From the NCBI RefSeq assembly GCF_001685485.1, contig NZ_BDEL01000001.1, forward strand, positions 1,981,501 to 2,045,500: a stretch of DNA of 64,000 nucleotides, given 5' to 3'. How positions within the stretch are numbered: the stretch's first letter is position 1; each line of letters opens with the position of its first letter. The notes beneath the pieces were generated by a model, which did no database searches, was not told the DNA's origin, and saw only the letters and a program-made list of their open reading frames with translations. The translations under genes and the position numbers were made by a program. Below are positions 45,894 through 55,572 of this stretch, piece after piece. The stretch comes from Formosa haliotis. GTDB taxonomy: Bacteria > Bacteroidota > Bacteroidia > Flavobacteriales > Flavobacteriaceae.

Positions 45894-47174
45894 CTATTTG
45901 TTTAAAACTTCCCAATTATAATTAATAAGTACACCAGGATGAGATTTTGGTGGTAATTTACCTGTTTTATAAAAATCACCTCCTACAACCGTAATAATAC
46001 CTGCTTCTTGAATCCAATCTGAAACCATTTTATCCACTTCTATAAAAATGTTATAAGTATAAACACCTTCTGGTAAAGGAAAATTAGGAATATTTAAATT
46101 TAAATGCCCTTTTAAACCTAATATTCCTCCAACATTAAATATATCGCTAGGACAAGAAAATAGCAATACACCCTTTGAATCCCTTAAACCTAAAGAAATT
46201 TTGACCCTATTAAAAGAAAATTTATCAATTGCACTATAAGAAATTTTAATTCTAAGATCCTGACCAGTTAAAACTGAGTCAATTTTCTTATTATCATTAT
46301 TAAATAAACTAATTCCTTCAAATAAAACTTTTTTATCACCCTTCCTATCGTTTCTATCTTTCCACGAAACACTACTCTTATCCAAATTCATAGAAATATA
46401 CTGTTCGATTACCTTCGATGTCGTATTGACAGATTTTATACTACCGTTCTCCATTAATACACAACTATCGCATAATTGTTCAATACTAGCCATATTATGG
46501 CTTACGAATAAGACTGTACGTCCACCTCCTTGACTTACTTCCTTCATTTTACCAATGGCCTTTTTTTGGAATTCGGCATCCCCTACTGCAAGCACTTCGT
46601 CTACTATTAAAATTTCGGGCTCCAAATGTGCCGCCACAGCAAAGGCTAAACGCACATACATCCCCGAAGAATACCGTTTAACAGGGGTATCTATATACCG
46701 TTCACAACCAGCAAAAGCAACTATTTCATCAAATTTTGATCGAATTTCTGGTTTAGTCATTCCCATAATGGCCCCATTTAAAAACACATTTTCACGACCA
46801 GTTAACTCAGGATGAAATCCAGTACCAACCTCTAATAATGAAGCAATACGACCTCGGGCCTTTATACTTCCTGTTGTGGGAGCAGTTACACGGCTTAATA
46901 GTTTTAATAATGTAGATTTCCCTGCACCATTTTTACCTATAATACCTAAAACCTCTCCTTGCTTCACTTCAAAATTAATATCTTGTAAAGCCCATACATA
47001 TTCTGAATTACCTTTACTTGTTCTATCATTTGCCTCTCCGATTTTCAGGTAAGGATCTTCTTTCCCTCTCACCGTATGCCACCAACGATTTACATCATGA
47101 GCAAACGTTCCAGTTCCAACAGTACCTAGACGATATTGTTTACTTAAATTTTCTACTTTTATAGCAGGTTTCAT
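45894..47174 (-). CDS. wzt: Wzt-like polysaccharide ABC transporter ATP-binding protein
   Basis: A 426-residue ATPase subunit of a polysaccharide exporter. The nucleotide-binding domain (about residues 1-250) has Walker A IIGKNGAGKSTLLKLLSR, the signature VKRYSSGMYVRLAFAV and Walker B EILIVDEVLAVGD, followed by the H-loop VLFVSHN. The C-terminal 170 residues form a Wzt-C type beta-sandwich that in relatives binds the glycan end. It works with the permease at 47201-48060, 26 bases upstream. Confidence 0.92.
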   Translation of the reverse strand: MKPAIKVENLSKQYRLGTVGTGTFAHDVNRWWHTVRGKEDPYLKIGEANDRTSKGNSEYVWALQDINFEVKQGEVLGIIGKNGAGKSTLLKLLSRVTAPTTGSIKARGRIASLLEVGTGFHPELTGRENVFLNGAIMGMTKPEIRSKFDEIVAFAGCERYIDTPVKRYSSGMYVRLAFAVAAHLEPEILIVDEVLAVGDAEFQKKAIGKMKEVSQGGGRTVLFVSHNMASIEQLCDSCVLMENGSIKSVNTTSKVIEQYISMNLDKSSVSWKDRNDRKGDKKVLFEGISLFNNDNKKIDSVLTGQDLRIKISYSAIDKFSFNRVKISLGLRDSKGVLLFSCPSDIFNVGGILGLKGHLNLNIPNFPLPEGVYTYNIFIEVDKMVSDWIQEAGIITVVGGDFYKTGKLPPKSHPGVLINYNWEVLNK

Positions 47175-47200
47175 TTTATAACTTTTAAATTAATAAGGAC

Positions 47201-48060
47201 CTAAACGGTATCCATAAAACTTTTCTCTACCTTGTTAAAGGTAAAAATTCCAATACACAACAAAACAATAGTAACACAAAAACTGTAACTTAAAGCTCCC
47301 CAACTAAAATCACCCACTCCCAAGAAAGCATACCGAAATGTTTCAATAATGGCACTCATAGGGTTAGACATAATAATCGTTTTCATCCTTCCATTTATTG
47401 AACTTGCAGGGTAAATTATAGGTGTAGCATACATACCTAATTGTATCGCAAAACTAATCAAAAACGTAAAATCTCGATACTTCGTTGTTAAAGCCGTTAT
47501 AATTAAGCCCAGCCCCAAGGCTAAACCTGCAGTCATTAATATAAGAACAGGAATTATCAATATATACAAATTAGGAACAATACTAGTTTCTTTAAACACT
47601 AAGTAATAAAAAAAACTCCTAAAAATAACAAAAACTGGACTCCAAAAGTTAACAATTTAGAAACAGTGATACTAATAGGAGTAACCAAGCGAGGGAAATA
47701 AACTTTCCCAAATACTCCTTTATTTGCTGTAAATGTATTGGATGTTGCACTAAGAGTAGTTGCAAAATAATTCCATAAGACTATCCCTGACAGGTAAAAA
47801 ACTGCTTGAGGTAAACCATCTGTACTCATTTTTGCAATACCTCCAAAGACCACCATAAACATTATGGTAGTTAAAACAGGTTGTACAAAAAACCATAGAG
47901 GACCAAAAACAGTTTGTTTATATACAGCAACAAAATCTCGTCGTACAAATAGTGTTAATAAATCTCTATATTGCCAAAGTTCTTTAAAATTAATATCAAA
48001 TAATTTAGATTTGGGATAAATCTCAATATCCCAATCTTCTTTTTCTATTGTATCTTGCAT
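47201..48060 (-). pseudogene. wzm: Wzm-like polysaccharide ABC transporter permease, split by a frameshift
   Basis: Two overlapping frames form one ABC-2 type permease. The first (47599-48060) reads WQYRDLLTLFVRRDFVAVYK and QTVFGPLWFFVQPVLTTIMF to LLFLGVFFIT and then stops. The second (47201-47599) continues FKETSIVPNLYILIIPVLIL to VEKSFMDTV. Adding one T to the T8 run at 47608-47615 joins them as GVFFYYLVFKETS, a 286-residue protein of normal length with six membrane helices. Taken as read, the exporter would lack a permease. Confidence 0.85.
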
Positions 48061-48063
48061 TAC

Positions 48064-49086
48064 TTAATTATAATAATTATTATACCAGTTTACGAAATCG
48101 GTTATACCGTCTTTTACACTAGTTTCAGGTTTGTAATTATATTGTTTTTGAAGTGCTCCAACATCCGCGAAAGTTTGCTTTACATCTCCTGCTTGCATTG
48201 GAAGGAGTACTTTTGTAGCCTTTTTATTAAGCGCTTCTTCAATTGCTTCAATATAGTCTAACAATTGTACCGGTTGACTATTTCCGATATTATAAAGATT
48301 ATATAATGATTTTGAATCGGAAGGTTTTAACAATGTTGAAGTAACTCCTGATACAATATCATCTATATAAGTGAAGTCTCTAGACAAGTCCCCATTATTA
48401 AAAACCTTAATAGGTTTATCATTGATGATAGCATCTGTAAATAAAAACATCGCCATATCTGGACGTCCCCATGGCCCATATACGGTAAAAAACCTAAGAC
48501 CAATAGTTTCAAATCCATATAAATGGCTGTAAGTATGAGCCATTAACTCGTTTGCCTTTTTTGTAGCTGCATACAAACTTATAGGATGATCTACATTGGC
48601 TGTTTCTATAAAAGGCACATAATCACTATTTCCGTAAACACTAGAACTACTCGCATATACTAGTCGTGAAATATTATAATGCCTACAACATTCCAAAATA
48701 TTTAAAAACCCTATTAGGTTACTATCCGCATAAGCATTAGGGTTTTCTAAGGAATAACGTACCCCGGCTTGAGCTGCCAAATTACATACCATATCAATCT
48801 TATGCTTTTGAAATAGTTTCGGCAAAGCATCACGATCTTCTAAATTTATTTTAGTGAATTGCATACGCTCGCCAAATGTATTACTGCTTGTCCATTTCGA
48901 TTCCTGTTGAGCACCAATTTTATCTATGCCTAACTGAGCTAATCTGTCTAATTTTAAATTAACATCATAATAGTCATTAATGTTATCAAGCCCCACAACA
49001 CAATGGCCCAACTCTAAAAGTCGGTTCGCTACGTGGAAGCCAATAAAGCCAGCAACTCCAGTCACTAAAATAGTTTTAGATTCCAT
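48064..49086 (-). CDS. UDP-glucuronate 4-epimerase-like NAD-dependent epimerase
   Basis: A 340-residue extended SDR enzyme of the CapI/LspL type that interconverts UDP-glucuronate and UDP-galacturonate. Diagnostic features are [35 protein letters not shown], the [17 protein letters not shown] block, [10 protein letters not shown] with catalytic Y and K in [11 protein letters not shown], and [18 protein letters not shown]. Its substrate would come from the adjacent ugd gene, whose start codon lies upstream in the same operon. Confidence 0.9.
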   Translation of the reverse strand: MESKTILVTGVAGFIGFHVANRLLELGHCVVGLDNINDYYDVNLKLDRLAQLGIDKIGAQQESKWTSSNTFGERMQFTKINLEDRDALPKLFQKHKIDMVCNLAAQAGVRYSLENPNAYADSNLIGFLNILECCRHYNISRLVYASSSSVYGNSDYVPFIETANVDHPISLYAATKKANELMAHTYSHLYGFETIGLRFFTVYGPWGRPDMAMFLFTDAIINDKPIKVFNNGDLSRDFTYIDDIVSGVTSTLLKPSDSKSLYNLYNIGNSQPVQLLDYIEAIEEALNKKATKVLLPMQAGDVKQTFADVGALQKQYNYKPETSVKDGITDFVNWYNNYYN

Positions 49087-49088
49087 AA

Positions 49089-50479
49089 TTACTGCCCAAT
49101 TACATACACCTTAAATCCAATAGTCTCTAAAGCGTCTTTATCTAGCACACCTCGACCATCGAATACAAAGGCTGGTTTTTGCATATTATCATAAACTTTT
49201 TGCCAATCATAGGTTTTAAACTCATCCCACTCTGTTAAAACAGCTACGGCATGAGAACCTTCTAAAGCCTGATACGGATCTTTAACTACGGTTAAGCCTT
49301 TTTCGTTTACTTGAGAACTACGTGTTTGCAAATAATCTAAGTCACTATACATTTGTTGCTCTGTAACCTTAGGGTCGTATACTACCACTTCAGCCTGTTC
49401 ATCTATTAAAATATCGGCTACATAAATTGCTGCAGACTCACGGGTATCATTCGTGTCCTTTTTAAATGCCCAACCTAAAAACGCAATCTTTTTACCAGAA
49501 ACGGTATTGTAAAGCGTTTTTATCATATTTTTAGCAAAACGATGCTTTTGATGATCGTTCATAATAATTACCTGTTCCCAATAATCGGCTACAGCATCAA
49601 GTCCGTATGATTTTGCAATATATACTAAATTTAATATATCTTTTGAAAACAAGACCCTCCAAAACCAACAGAAGCTTTTAGGAATTTTGGTCCAATACGG
49701 CTATCTTTTCCTATGGCATTTGCAACTTCGTTTACATCTGCCCCAGTTACCTCACATAATTCTGATAATGAATTTATAGAAGACACACGTTGTGCTAAAA
49801 AGGCATTTGCAGTCAATTTAGACAACTCAGACGACCATAAATTAGTCGTTATAATATTTTCTTGTGCTACCCAACTTCCGTAAACATTTACTAATGCATC
49901 AATAGCTTCTAAACCTTCTGGAGTTTGTTCTCCCCCAATTAACACACGGTCAGGCGCCATTAAATCTTCTACCGCTGTACCTTCTGCTAAAAATTCTGGG
50001 TTGGATAAAATCTGAAATTTAGCTCCATTTCCTGTATTATCTAATATACTCTTAATAGCCTGTGCTGTACGTACAGGCAGCGTAGATTTTTCTACGATAA
50101 TTTTATTATCTTTTGCTACGCGAGCAATCTGACGTGCACATAATTCAATATATTTTAAATCTGCAGCCATCCCTTTACCTACACCGTAAGTTTTTGTCGG
50201 TGTATTTACAGAAATAAATACCATCTCAGCCTCATCGATTGCTTTGTCTACTTCTGTTGAGAAAAATAAATTTATTCCTCGTGCTTCTCCAACAACCTTA
50301 TCTAAACCAGGCTCGTAAATAGGTAAATTATCTAAATTATCATCATTCCAAGCAGCGATACGCTTTTCATTTAAATCGACAACAGTTACTTTAATTCCCG
50401 GGTTCTTTTGTGCTATTACAGCCATCGTTGGTCCTCCAACGTACCCAGCACCTATACAACAAATGTTTTTAATTTTCAT
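49089..50479 (-). pseudogene. ugd: UDP-glucose 6-dehydrogenase, split by a frameshift
   Basis: Two overlapping frames make one UDP-glucose dehydrogenase that oxidises UDP-glucose to UDP-glucuronate. The first (49631-50479) has [43 protein letters not shown] and the catalytic cysteine segment [12 protein letters not shown], then stops. The second (49089-49652) resumes at [20 protein letters not shown]. One extra A in the A4 run at 49641-49644 restores CFQKDILNL and a 463-residue enzyme of the long (eukaryote-like) type. UDP-xylose and UDP-galacturonate synthesis in this locus depend on it. Confidence 0.9.
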
Positions 50480-50485
50480 TCTGAT

Positions 50486-51451
50486 TTATTTAGACAATTT
50501 AACTTGTTTTAATGTGTCTTGATTTTCCAAAAACCAAGCATATGTATATTTTATACCTTCCAACAGTGATGTTGAGGACTGCCAACCTGCATTCTTTAAT
50601 TTCGAAACATCCATTAATTTTCTAGGTGTTCCATCTGGTTTTTCTGAATCCCAAATAATGTCCCCTTCATGACCAATAACTTGTTGGATAGTCTCGGCTA
50701 ATTCTTTAATGGTAACATCTGTACCTGTTCCCACATTATATAAATGTTCTGGCAATATATTATTTACCGCAAACACAACGGCTTCTGCCATATCATCTAC
50801 ATACAAAAACTCCCGCATTGGCCTACCACTACCCCATAAAGTTACTGGCGTATGACCGTTTGTTTTTGCTTCATGAAACTTACGAAGCATAGCGGGTAAT
50901 ACGTGGGATGTTTTTAAATCGAAATTATCAAAGGAGCCATATAAGTTTGTAGGCATTAAACTCACAAAATCTTTATGATATTGCTTTCTAATAGCTTCGC
51001 ATGCTTTCACTCCTGTAATTTTAGCAATAGCATACCATTCATTAGTGGGCTCTAGACTATCTGTTAACAAACAGTCTTCTTTTAGAGGCTGTGGCGCTAA
51101 CTTTGGATAAATACAAGAACTTCCTAAAAAGATAAATTTCTCGACATTTAATTTATGAGCAGCATCTATTAAGTTATTCTGAATTTGTAGATTCTCCATT
51201 AAAAATTGATACGGAAAATCGTTATTCGCTAATATTCCTCCTACACGTGCAGCCGCATCAATTATTACATTAGGTTGCTCTGAAGCTATGAAATTTGAAA
51301 CCGCTTTTTGATCGCGTAAATCTAATTCAGAGCTTGTTTTTCCAATAATATTGGTAAAACCATCTGCTTCTAAAGCTCGCCGTACAGCAGAACCCACCAT
51401 ACCGCGGTGTCCTGCAATGTATATTTTAGATTGTTTATGTATACTTTTCAT
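50486..51451 (-). CDS. fcl: GDP-L-fucose synthase
   Basis: A 321-residue SDR enzyme (epimerase-reductase) converting GDP-4-keto-6-deoxymannose to GDP-L-fucose with NADPH. Motifs are YIAGHRGMVGSAVRRAL, IIDAAARVGGILANNDFP, FLGSSCIYPKLAPQP, the catalytic YAIAKITGVK and TNLYGSFDNFDL...HVLPAMLRKFHEA. It directly follows gmd (14-base gap), and the pair supplies fucose to the polysaccharide. Confidence 0.95.
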   Translation of the reverse strand: MKSIHKQSKIYIAGHRGMVGSAVRRALEADGFTNIIGKTSSELDLRDQKAVSNFIASEQPNVIIDAAARVGGILANNDFPYQFLMENLQIQNNLIDAAHKLNVEKFIFLGSSCIYPKLAPQPLKEDCLLTDSLEPTNEWYAIAKITGVKACEAIRKQYHKDFVSLMPTNLYGSFDNFDLKTSHVLPAMLRKFHEAKTNGHTPVTLWGSGRPMREFLYVDDMAEAVVFAVNNILPEHLYNVGTGTDVTIKELAETIQQVIGHEGDIIWDSEKPDGTPRKLMDVSKLKNAGWQSSTSLLEGIKYTYAWFLENQDTLKQVKLSK

Positions 51452-51465
51452 TTGATGGTTTTAGC

Positions 51466-52584
51466 CTATTCGAAATAATTTAAAGTATCATATCCGTTTT
51501 CTTTCAAAAACTGATCCTTCTGCATTAATTTGATATCACTTTGCATCATATCTTTAACTAAATCTTGTAAGTCGTATTTCGGAATCCACCCCAATTTATT
51601 GTTTGCCTTTGAGGCATCACCAATAAGTAATTCAACTTCGGTTGGTCTAAAATATTTAGGGTCGACCGCTAATACTTCTTTTCCTTTTTCTAATTGGAAG
51701 TCTGGATTGTCACAAGATACTACATAGGCCTTTTCTTCTACACCTTCACCTTTAAATTCTAAAGTTATTCCTAATTCAGCAAAGGCCATTCTAACAAATT
51801 CTCTAACACGTGTGGTTTTCCCTGTCGCAATTACCCAATCTTCTGCTTCATCTGCTTGAAGTATCATCCACATCATACGAACGTAATCTTTGGCATGACC
51901 CCAATCACGTTCTGCATCTAAGTTACCTAAATAGAATTTATCTTGAAGTCCTAAAGCAATTCTAGAAACAGCACGTGTGATTTTACGAGTTACAAACGTT
52001 TCCCCACGTATTGGTGATTCATGATTAAATAAAATACCATTACACGCATACATACCATAAGCTTCACGGTAATTAACAGTAATCCAATAGGCATACATCT
52101 TTGCAACGGCATAAGGGCTACGTGGATAAAAAGGTGTCGTTTCAGATTGTGGTACCTCTTGAACTTTTCCATATAGTTCTGAAGTAGAAGCTTGATATAT
52201 TCTTGTTTTCTTTTCTAAACCTAATAAACGTACAGCATCTAAAATACGTAAAGTACCTAATCCATCTGCATTTCCGGTATATTCGGGAACTTCAAAGGAG
52301 ACATGAACATGGCTCATTGCTGCCAAATTGTAAATCTCGTCTGGTTGAATTTCTTGAATTAATCGAATTAAGTTGGTACTATCTGTCATATCGCCATAAT
52401 GCAAAAAGAAATTACGGTTTTCCATATGCGGATCTTGATATAAATGATCGATACGATCGGTATTAAAAAGAGAAGAACGACGTTTTAAACCATGTACTTC
52501 ATATCCTTTTTTCAATAAAAACTCACTTAAGTAAGCACCATCTTGGCCAGTTACACCTGTAATTAAAGCTACTTTATTACTCAT
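51466..52584 (-). CDS. gmd: GDP-mannose 4,6-dehydratase
   Basis: A 372-residue SDR enzyme making GDP-4-keto-6-deoxy-D-mannose, the first step to GDP-L-fucose. Motifs are [54 protein letters not shown], catalytic STSELYGKV and [14 protein letters not shown], then [18 protein letters not shown]. Length is normal. It forms a tight pair with fcl. Confidence 0.96.
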   Translation of the reverse strand: MSNKVALITGVTGQDGAYLSEFLLKKGYEVHGLKRRSSLFNTDRIDHLYQDPHMENRNFFLHYGDMTDSTNLIRLIQEIQPDEIYNLAAMSHVHVSFEVPEYTGNADGLGTLRILDAVRLLGLEKKTRIYQASTSELYGKVQEVPQSETTPFYPRSPYAVAKMYAYWITVNYREAYGMYACNGILFNHESPIRGETFVTRKITRAVSRIALGLQDKFYLGNLDAERDWGHAKDYVRMMWMILQADEAEDWVIATGKTTRVREFVRMAFAELGITLEFKGEGVEEKAYVVSCDNPDFQLEKGKEVLAVDPKYFRPTEVELLIGDASKANNKLGWIPKYDLQDLVKDMMQSDIKLMQKDQFLKENGYDTLNYFE

Positions 52585-52612
52585 TATATTTTTACTTTAC
52601 TTTTAATTCTTT

Positions 52613-53611
52613 CTATAAATTATTCCAATACCAAGAGACTGCCTCTTTAATACCTTCCTCAATAGCATGAGTAGGTTGATATTCTAATTTTTCTTTTGCT
52701 TTCTCGATACTCGCTAAGGAATGTGGTATATCCCCAATGCGATTTGGTCCGTGTTTGATTTCTACATGAGCTATTTCAGCATCTAAATCGGCTAAATATG
52801 TTTTTAAATATTGAGTTAATTCTAATAATGTCGTTCTATCTCCTACAGCAGTATTATACACCTCATTTAAAGCAGATTCATTTGTAGTAGTAATAGCCCG
52901 TAAATTCATTTGAAGCACGTTATCTATATAGGTGAAATCTCTTGAATATGATCCATCACCGTTAATAATAGGACTTTCATGTTTCATAAACTGTTTTACA
53001 AATAAAGGAATAACTGCGGCATACGCTCCATTTGGATCTTGTCGTCGTCCAAATACATTAAAATAACGTAAGCCTATTGTATTCAAACCATAGGTTTTAT
53101 TAAAAATATCAGCATACAATTCGTTTACATATTTTGTAATGGCATAAGGAGACAATGGTTTACCTATTACGTGTTCTACTTTTGGCAGGCCTTCTGAGTC
53201 GCCATAAGTTGAACTACTCGCTGCATATACAAATCGCTTTACTTTGGCATCGCGTGCCGCAACTAACATATTTAAGAAGCCACTAACATTTACATCGTTA
53301 GATGTAATAGGATCCTCTATAGATCTTGGCACAGACCCTAAAGCTGCTTGATGCAAAACAAAATCTACACCAGAACAAGCTTTATGGCAAGTTTCTAAAT
53401 CACGTATATCACCTTCAATTAAAGTGAATTGTTTATGTTCTAAATAAGCTTCAATATTATGCCTATGTCCCGTTGAGAAATTATCGAGACAAACAACACT
53501 GGCTTTATTTTCTAATAATACTTCTATTAAGTTTGAACCAATAAAACCCGCACCTCCTGTCACCAAAATGGTTGAGTTTTGTAAGCTCGGCATCTGCAAT
53601 TCCTTTATCAT
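52613..53611 (-). CDS. tviC: UDP-N-acetylglucosamine 4-epimerase (WbpP/TviC type)
   Basis: A 332-residue extended SDR epimerase resembling WbpP and TviC, which interconvert the gluco and galacto forms of UDP-HexNAc or the corresponding uronic acid. Features are LVTGGAGFIGSNLIEVLL, DNFSTGHRHNIEAYLEH, HQAALGSVPRSIEDP, ASSSTYGDSEGLPKVE, catalytic YAITKYVNEL and NVFGRRQDPNGAYAAVIP. It follows the TviB-like dehydrogenase gene by 24 bases. Together they should yield UDP-GalNAcA. Confidence 0.85.
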   Translation of the reverse strand: MIKELQMPSLQNSTILVTGGAGFIGSNLIEVLLENKASVVCLDNFSTGHRHNIEAYLEHKQFTLIEGDIRDLETCHKACSGVDFVLHQAALGSVPRSIEDPITSNDVNVSGFLNMLVAARDAKVKRFVYAASSSTYGDSEGLPKVEHVIGKPLSPYAITKYVNELYADIFNKTYGLNTIGLRYFNVFGRRQDPNGAYAAVIPLFVKQFMKHESPIINGDGSYSRDFTYIDNVLQMNLRAITTTNESALNEVYNTAVGDRTTLLELTQYLKTYLADLDAEIAHVEIKHGPNRIGDIPHSLASIEKAKEKLEYQPTHAIEEGIKEAVSWYWNNL

Positions 53612-53635
53612 CTATCTTAATTTAAAAATATTATT

Positions 53636-54937
53636 CTATAATCGTTTAGTTACTATATCTTTAGGAAGTATTCCTTTTACATCGTAAACAATTCCGTTTT
53701 CAGCCTTGAATTTTTCAATATCTAAATCTAGAAATTCTTTATGAGCAACTGCTAGTATAATACTATCATACGTATTACCTTCTATATTTGAAATTAAGTC
53801 TACACCAAATTCATGTTTAACTTCCTCTTGATTTGCCCATGGATCGTAAATATCAACATCCATATGAAAATCCTTCAAACCATGATAAATATCGATAGCT
53901 CTAGTATTTCGAATATCCGGACAATTTTCTTTAAATGTAATTCCAAGTAATAAAGATTTAGCCCCTTTTACACGTTGTCCTTGTCCAATCATTTCTTTAA
54001 CGATTTCTTTTGACACGTAATCACCCATACTATCGTTTAAGCGACGCCCTGCGAGAATTATTTCTGGGTGATACCCTACTTCTTGTGCTTTCTGAGCCAA
54101 ATAATAAGGATCTACACCAATACAATGTCCACCTACAAGTCCAGGTTTAAATGGAAGAAAATTCCATTTAGTACCAGCCGCCTCTAGCACATCGTGGGTA
54201 TTAATATCTAATAAGTTGAAAATTTTAGATAATTCATTTACAAACGCAATATTAATATCACGCTGACTGTTTTCTATTACCTTAGCAGATTCTGCAACTT
54301 TAATCGAAGTTGCTTTAAATGTTCCTGCCGTAATAACTGATTTATATAATTGATCGACAACTTCTGCAATCTCTGGTGTTGAACCCGATGTTACTTTTAG
54401 AATTTTAGCTACGGTATGTTCTTTGTCTCCCGGATTGATACGCTCTGGAGAATACCCCGCAAAAAAATCAACATTAAATTTTAATCCACTAACCGCTTCC
54501 AATACAGGTACACACTCATCCTCTGTAACTCCCGGATATACTGTTGATTCATAAATAACAATATCTCCTTTTTTCAATACTTTACCAACCGTTTCTGAAG
54601 CTTTCACCAAGGGTGTTAATACCGGACGGTTATTTTTATCTGTGGGTGTTGGCACAGTAACAATAAATATGTTTGCCGTAGAAAGATTTGCCACATCAGA
54701 AGTTGGTAATAATCCAATTTCATTAGATTCCATTTCTTTGGCTTCATGAAGCACTTTTTGCAAATTTTCAGAACTCACTTCCAAAGTATGATCTTCCCCT
54801 TTATTTAATTCCGCTACACGTTTTGTATTTATATCAAAACCAATTGTATTATATTTTTTCGCAAATTCGACCGCTAAGGGTAAGCCTACATAGCCTAAAC
54901 CGATAACAGCAATGGTGTTTTTAGTTGCTTTTTCCAC
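53636..54937 (-). CDS. tviB: UDP-N-acetyl-hexosamine 6-dehydrogenase (TviB/WbpO type)
   Basis: A 433-residue nucleotide-sugar dehydrogenase that oxidises UDP-GlcNAc or UDP-GalNAc to the uronic acid. Motifs are AVIGLGYVGLPLAVEFAKKY, VTVPTPTDKNNRP, ESTVYPGVTEDECVPVLE, FAGYSPERINPGDKEHT, KVIENSQRDINIAFVNEL and the catalytic cysteine in GLVGGHCIGVDPYYLAQKA. It is the first metabolic gene of the EPS operon, separated from the antiterminator gene by a 161-base leader with a GC-rich hairpin. Confidence 0.88.
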   Translation of the reverse strand: MEKATKNTIAVIGLGYVGLPLAVEFAKKYNTIGFDINTKRVAELNKGEDHTLEVSSENLQKVLHEAKEMESNEIGLLPTSDVANLSTANIFIVTVPTPTDKNNRPVLTPLVKASETVGKVLKKGDIVIYESTVYPGVTEDECVPVLEAVSGLKFNVDFFAGYSPERINPGDKEHTVAKILKVTSGSTPEIAEVVDQLYKSVITAGTFKATSIKVAESAKVIENSQRDINIAFVNELSKIFNLLDINTHDVLEAAGTKWNFLPFKPGLVGGHCIGVDPYYLAQKAQEVGYHPEIILAGRRLNDSMGDYVSKEIVKEMIGQGQRVKGAKSLLLGITFKENCPDIRNTRAIDIYHGLKDFHMDVDIYDPWANQEEVKHEFGVDLISNIEGNTYDSIILAVAHKEFLDLDIEKFKAENGIVYDVKGILPKDIVTKRL

Positions 54938-55098
54938 AAAATCAGGTATTAAAATTTATTACTTATTAATTGATAGTTCATTATTAAATTTAAAAAAACT
55001 AGTTGAAATAGTTCGATTTTCCCTAAGCTATATGAATGGCTTCGCCGTGGTGCATCCCATTTATTGCCGCACCAACATATTATTTCAAATACATTTTA
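54938..55098 (-). promoter_or_regulatory. Structured leader between the UpxY-like gene and tviB
   Basis: A 161-base untranslated stretch in which bases 55034-55074 are far more GC-rich than their surroundings. On the minus strand TGGTGC (55074-55069) pairs with GCACCA (55053-55048) around a 15-base loop, followed by GGCGAAGCC, a small hairpin, and an AT-rich spacer to the tviB ATG. It may be an RNA signal, for example a site where the UpxY-like antiterminator loads. It is not the enterobacterial JUMPstart/ops sequence. Confidence 0.45.
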
Positions 55099-55572
55099 TC
55101 ACTGCATTTGTAGTTTGACTACAAATCCTAAATTCTTTAAAATTACCCAACATTGATTCCCAGACACTTGTTTTATTTCTCCAAGTTGATCTTCAAATCC
55201 AAAATCGGTCATTTCAATTTTTGCTCCTGGTTGTAACGACGCTATTTCATTTAAAGATAACTTTTCATCCTTTTCAACCTCCTTCAATACTAAAACCTCT
55301 CTTTCTTTCACCTCTACAGGTTGCCCATCCCAAAACATATATCTCACTACACCTGCCACATCAAAAACTCTGTTACGCTCCGAATTCACTAGTTTAACTA
55401 ATACCATAGAGGGTAATAAAGGCGTTTTCACTTTTTTCCTTCGATCACTCCAAATACGGATTTCAGTTTTAACAGGACAATAAGCTTCTATTCCTAATCG
55501 CGTTAGTTTTTCTTCAACCTTTTTTTCATTTCTTGCCTTTGTATAAACAACATACCATTTCGCCTCCACCAT
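55099..55572 (-). CDS. UpxY-like NusG-family transcription antiterminator
   Basis: A 157-residue NusG paralogue. The NGN domain reads KWYVVYTKARNEKKVEEKL, IEAYCPVKTEIRIWSDRRKK, PLLPSMVLVKL and VVRYMFWDGQPV; a KOW-like end (LQPGAKIEMTDFGFEDQLGE) follows. In Bacteroidota such specialised NusG proteins (UpxY family) sit at the start of polysaccharide operons and prevent premature termination in the cognate leader. It starts directly after the winged-helix regulator (55573), at the head of a transcription unit of about 30 kb that would need such help. Confidence 0.9.
   Translation of the reverse strand: MVEAKWYVVYTKARNEKKVEEKLTRLGIEAYCPVKTEIRIWSDRRKKVKTPLLPSMVLVKLVNSERNRVFDVAGVVRYMFWDGQPVEVKEREVLVLKEVEKDEKLSLNEIASLQPGAKIEMTDFGFEDQLGEIKQVSGNQCWVILKNLGFVVKLQMQ

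Noticed and set aside
55034..55074. Enterobacterial JUMPstart/ops element
   Set aside because: The sequence does not contain the GGCGGTAGCGT core; only the position and the associated NusG paralogue are similar.
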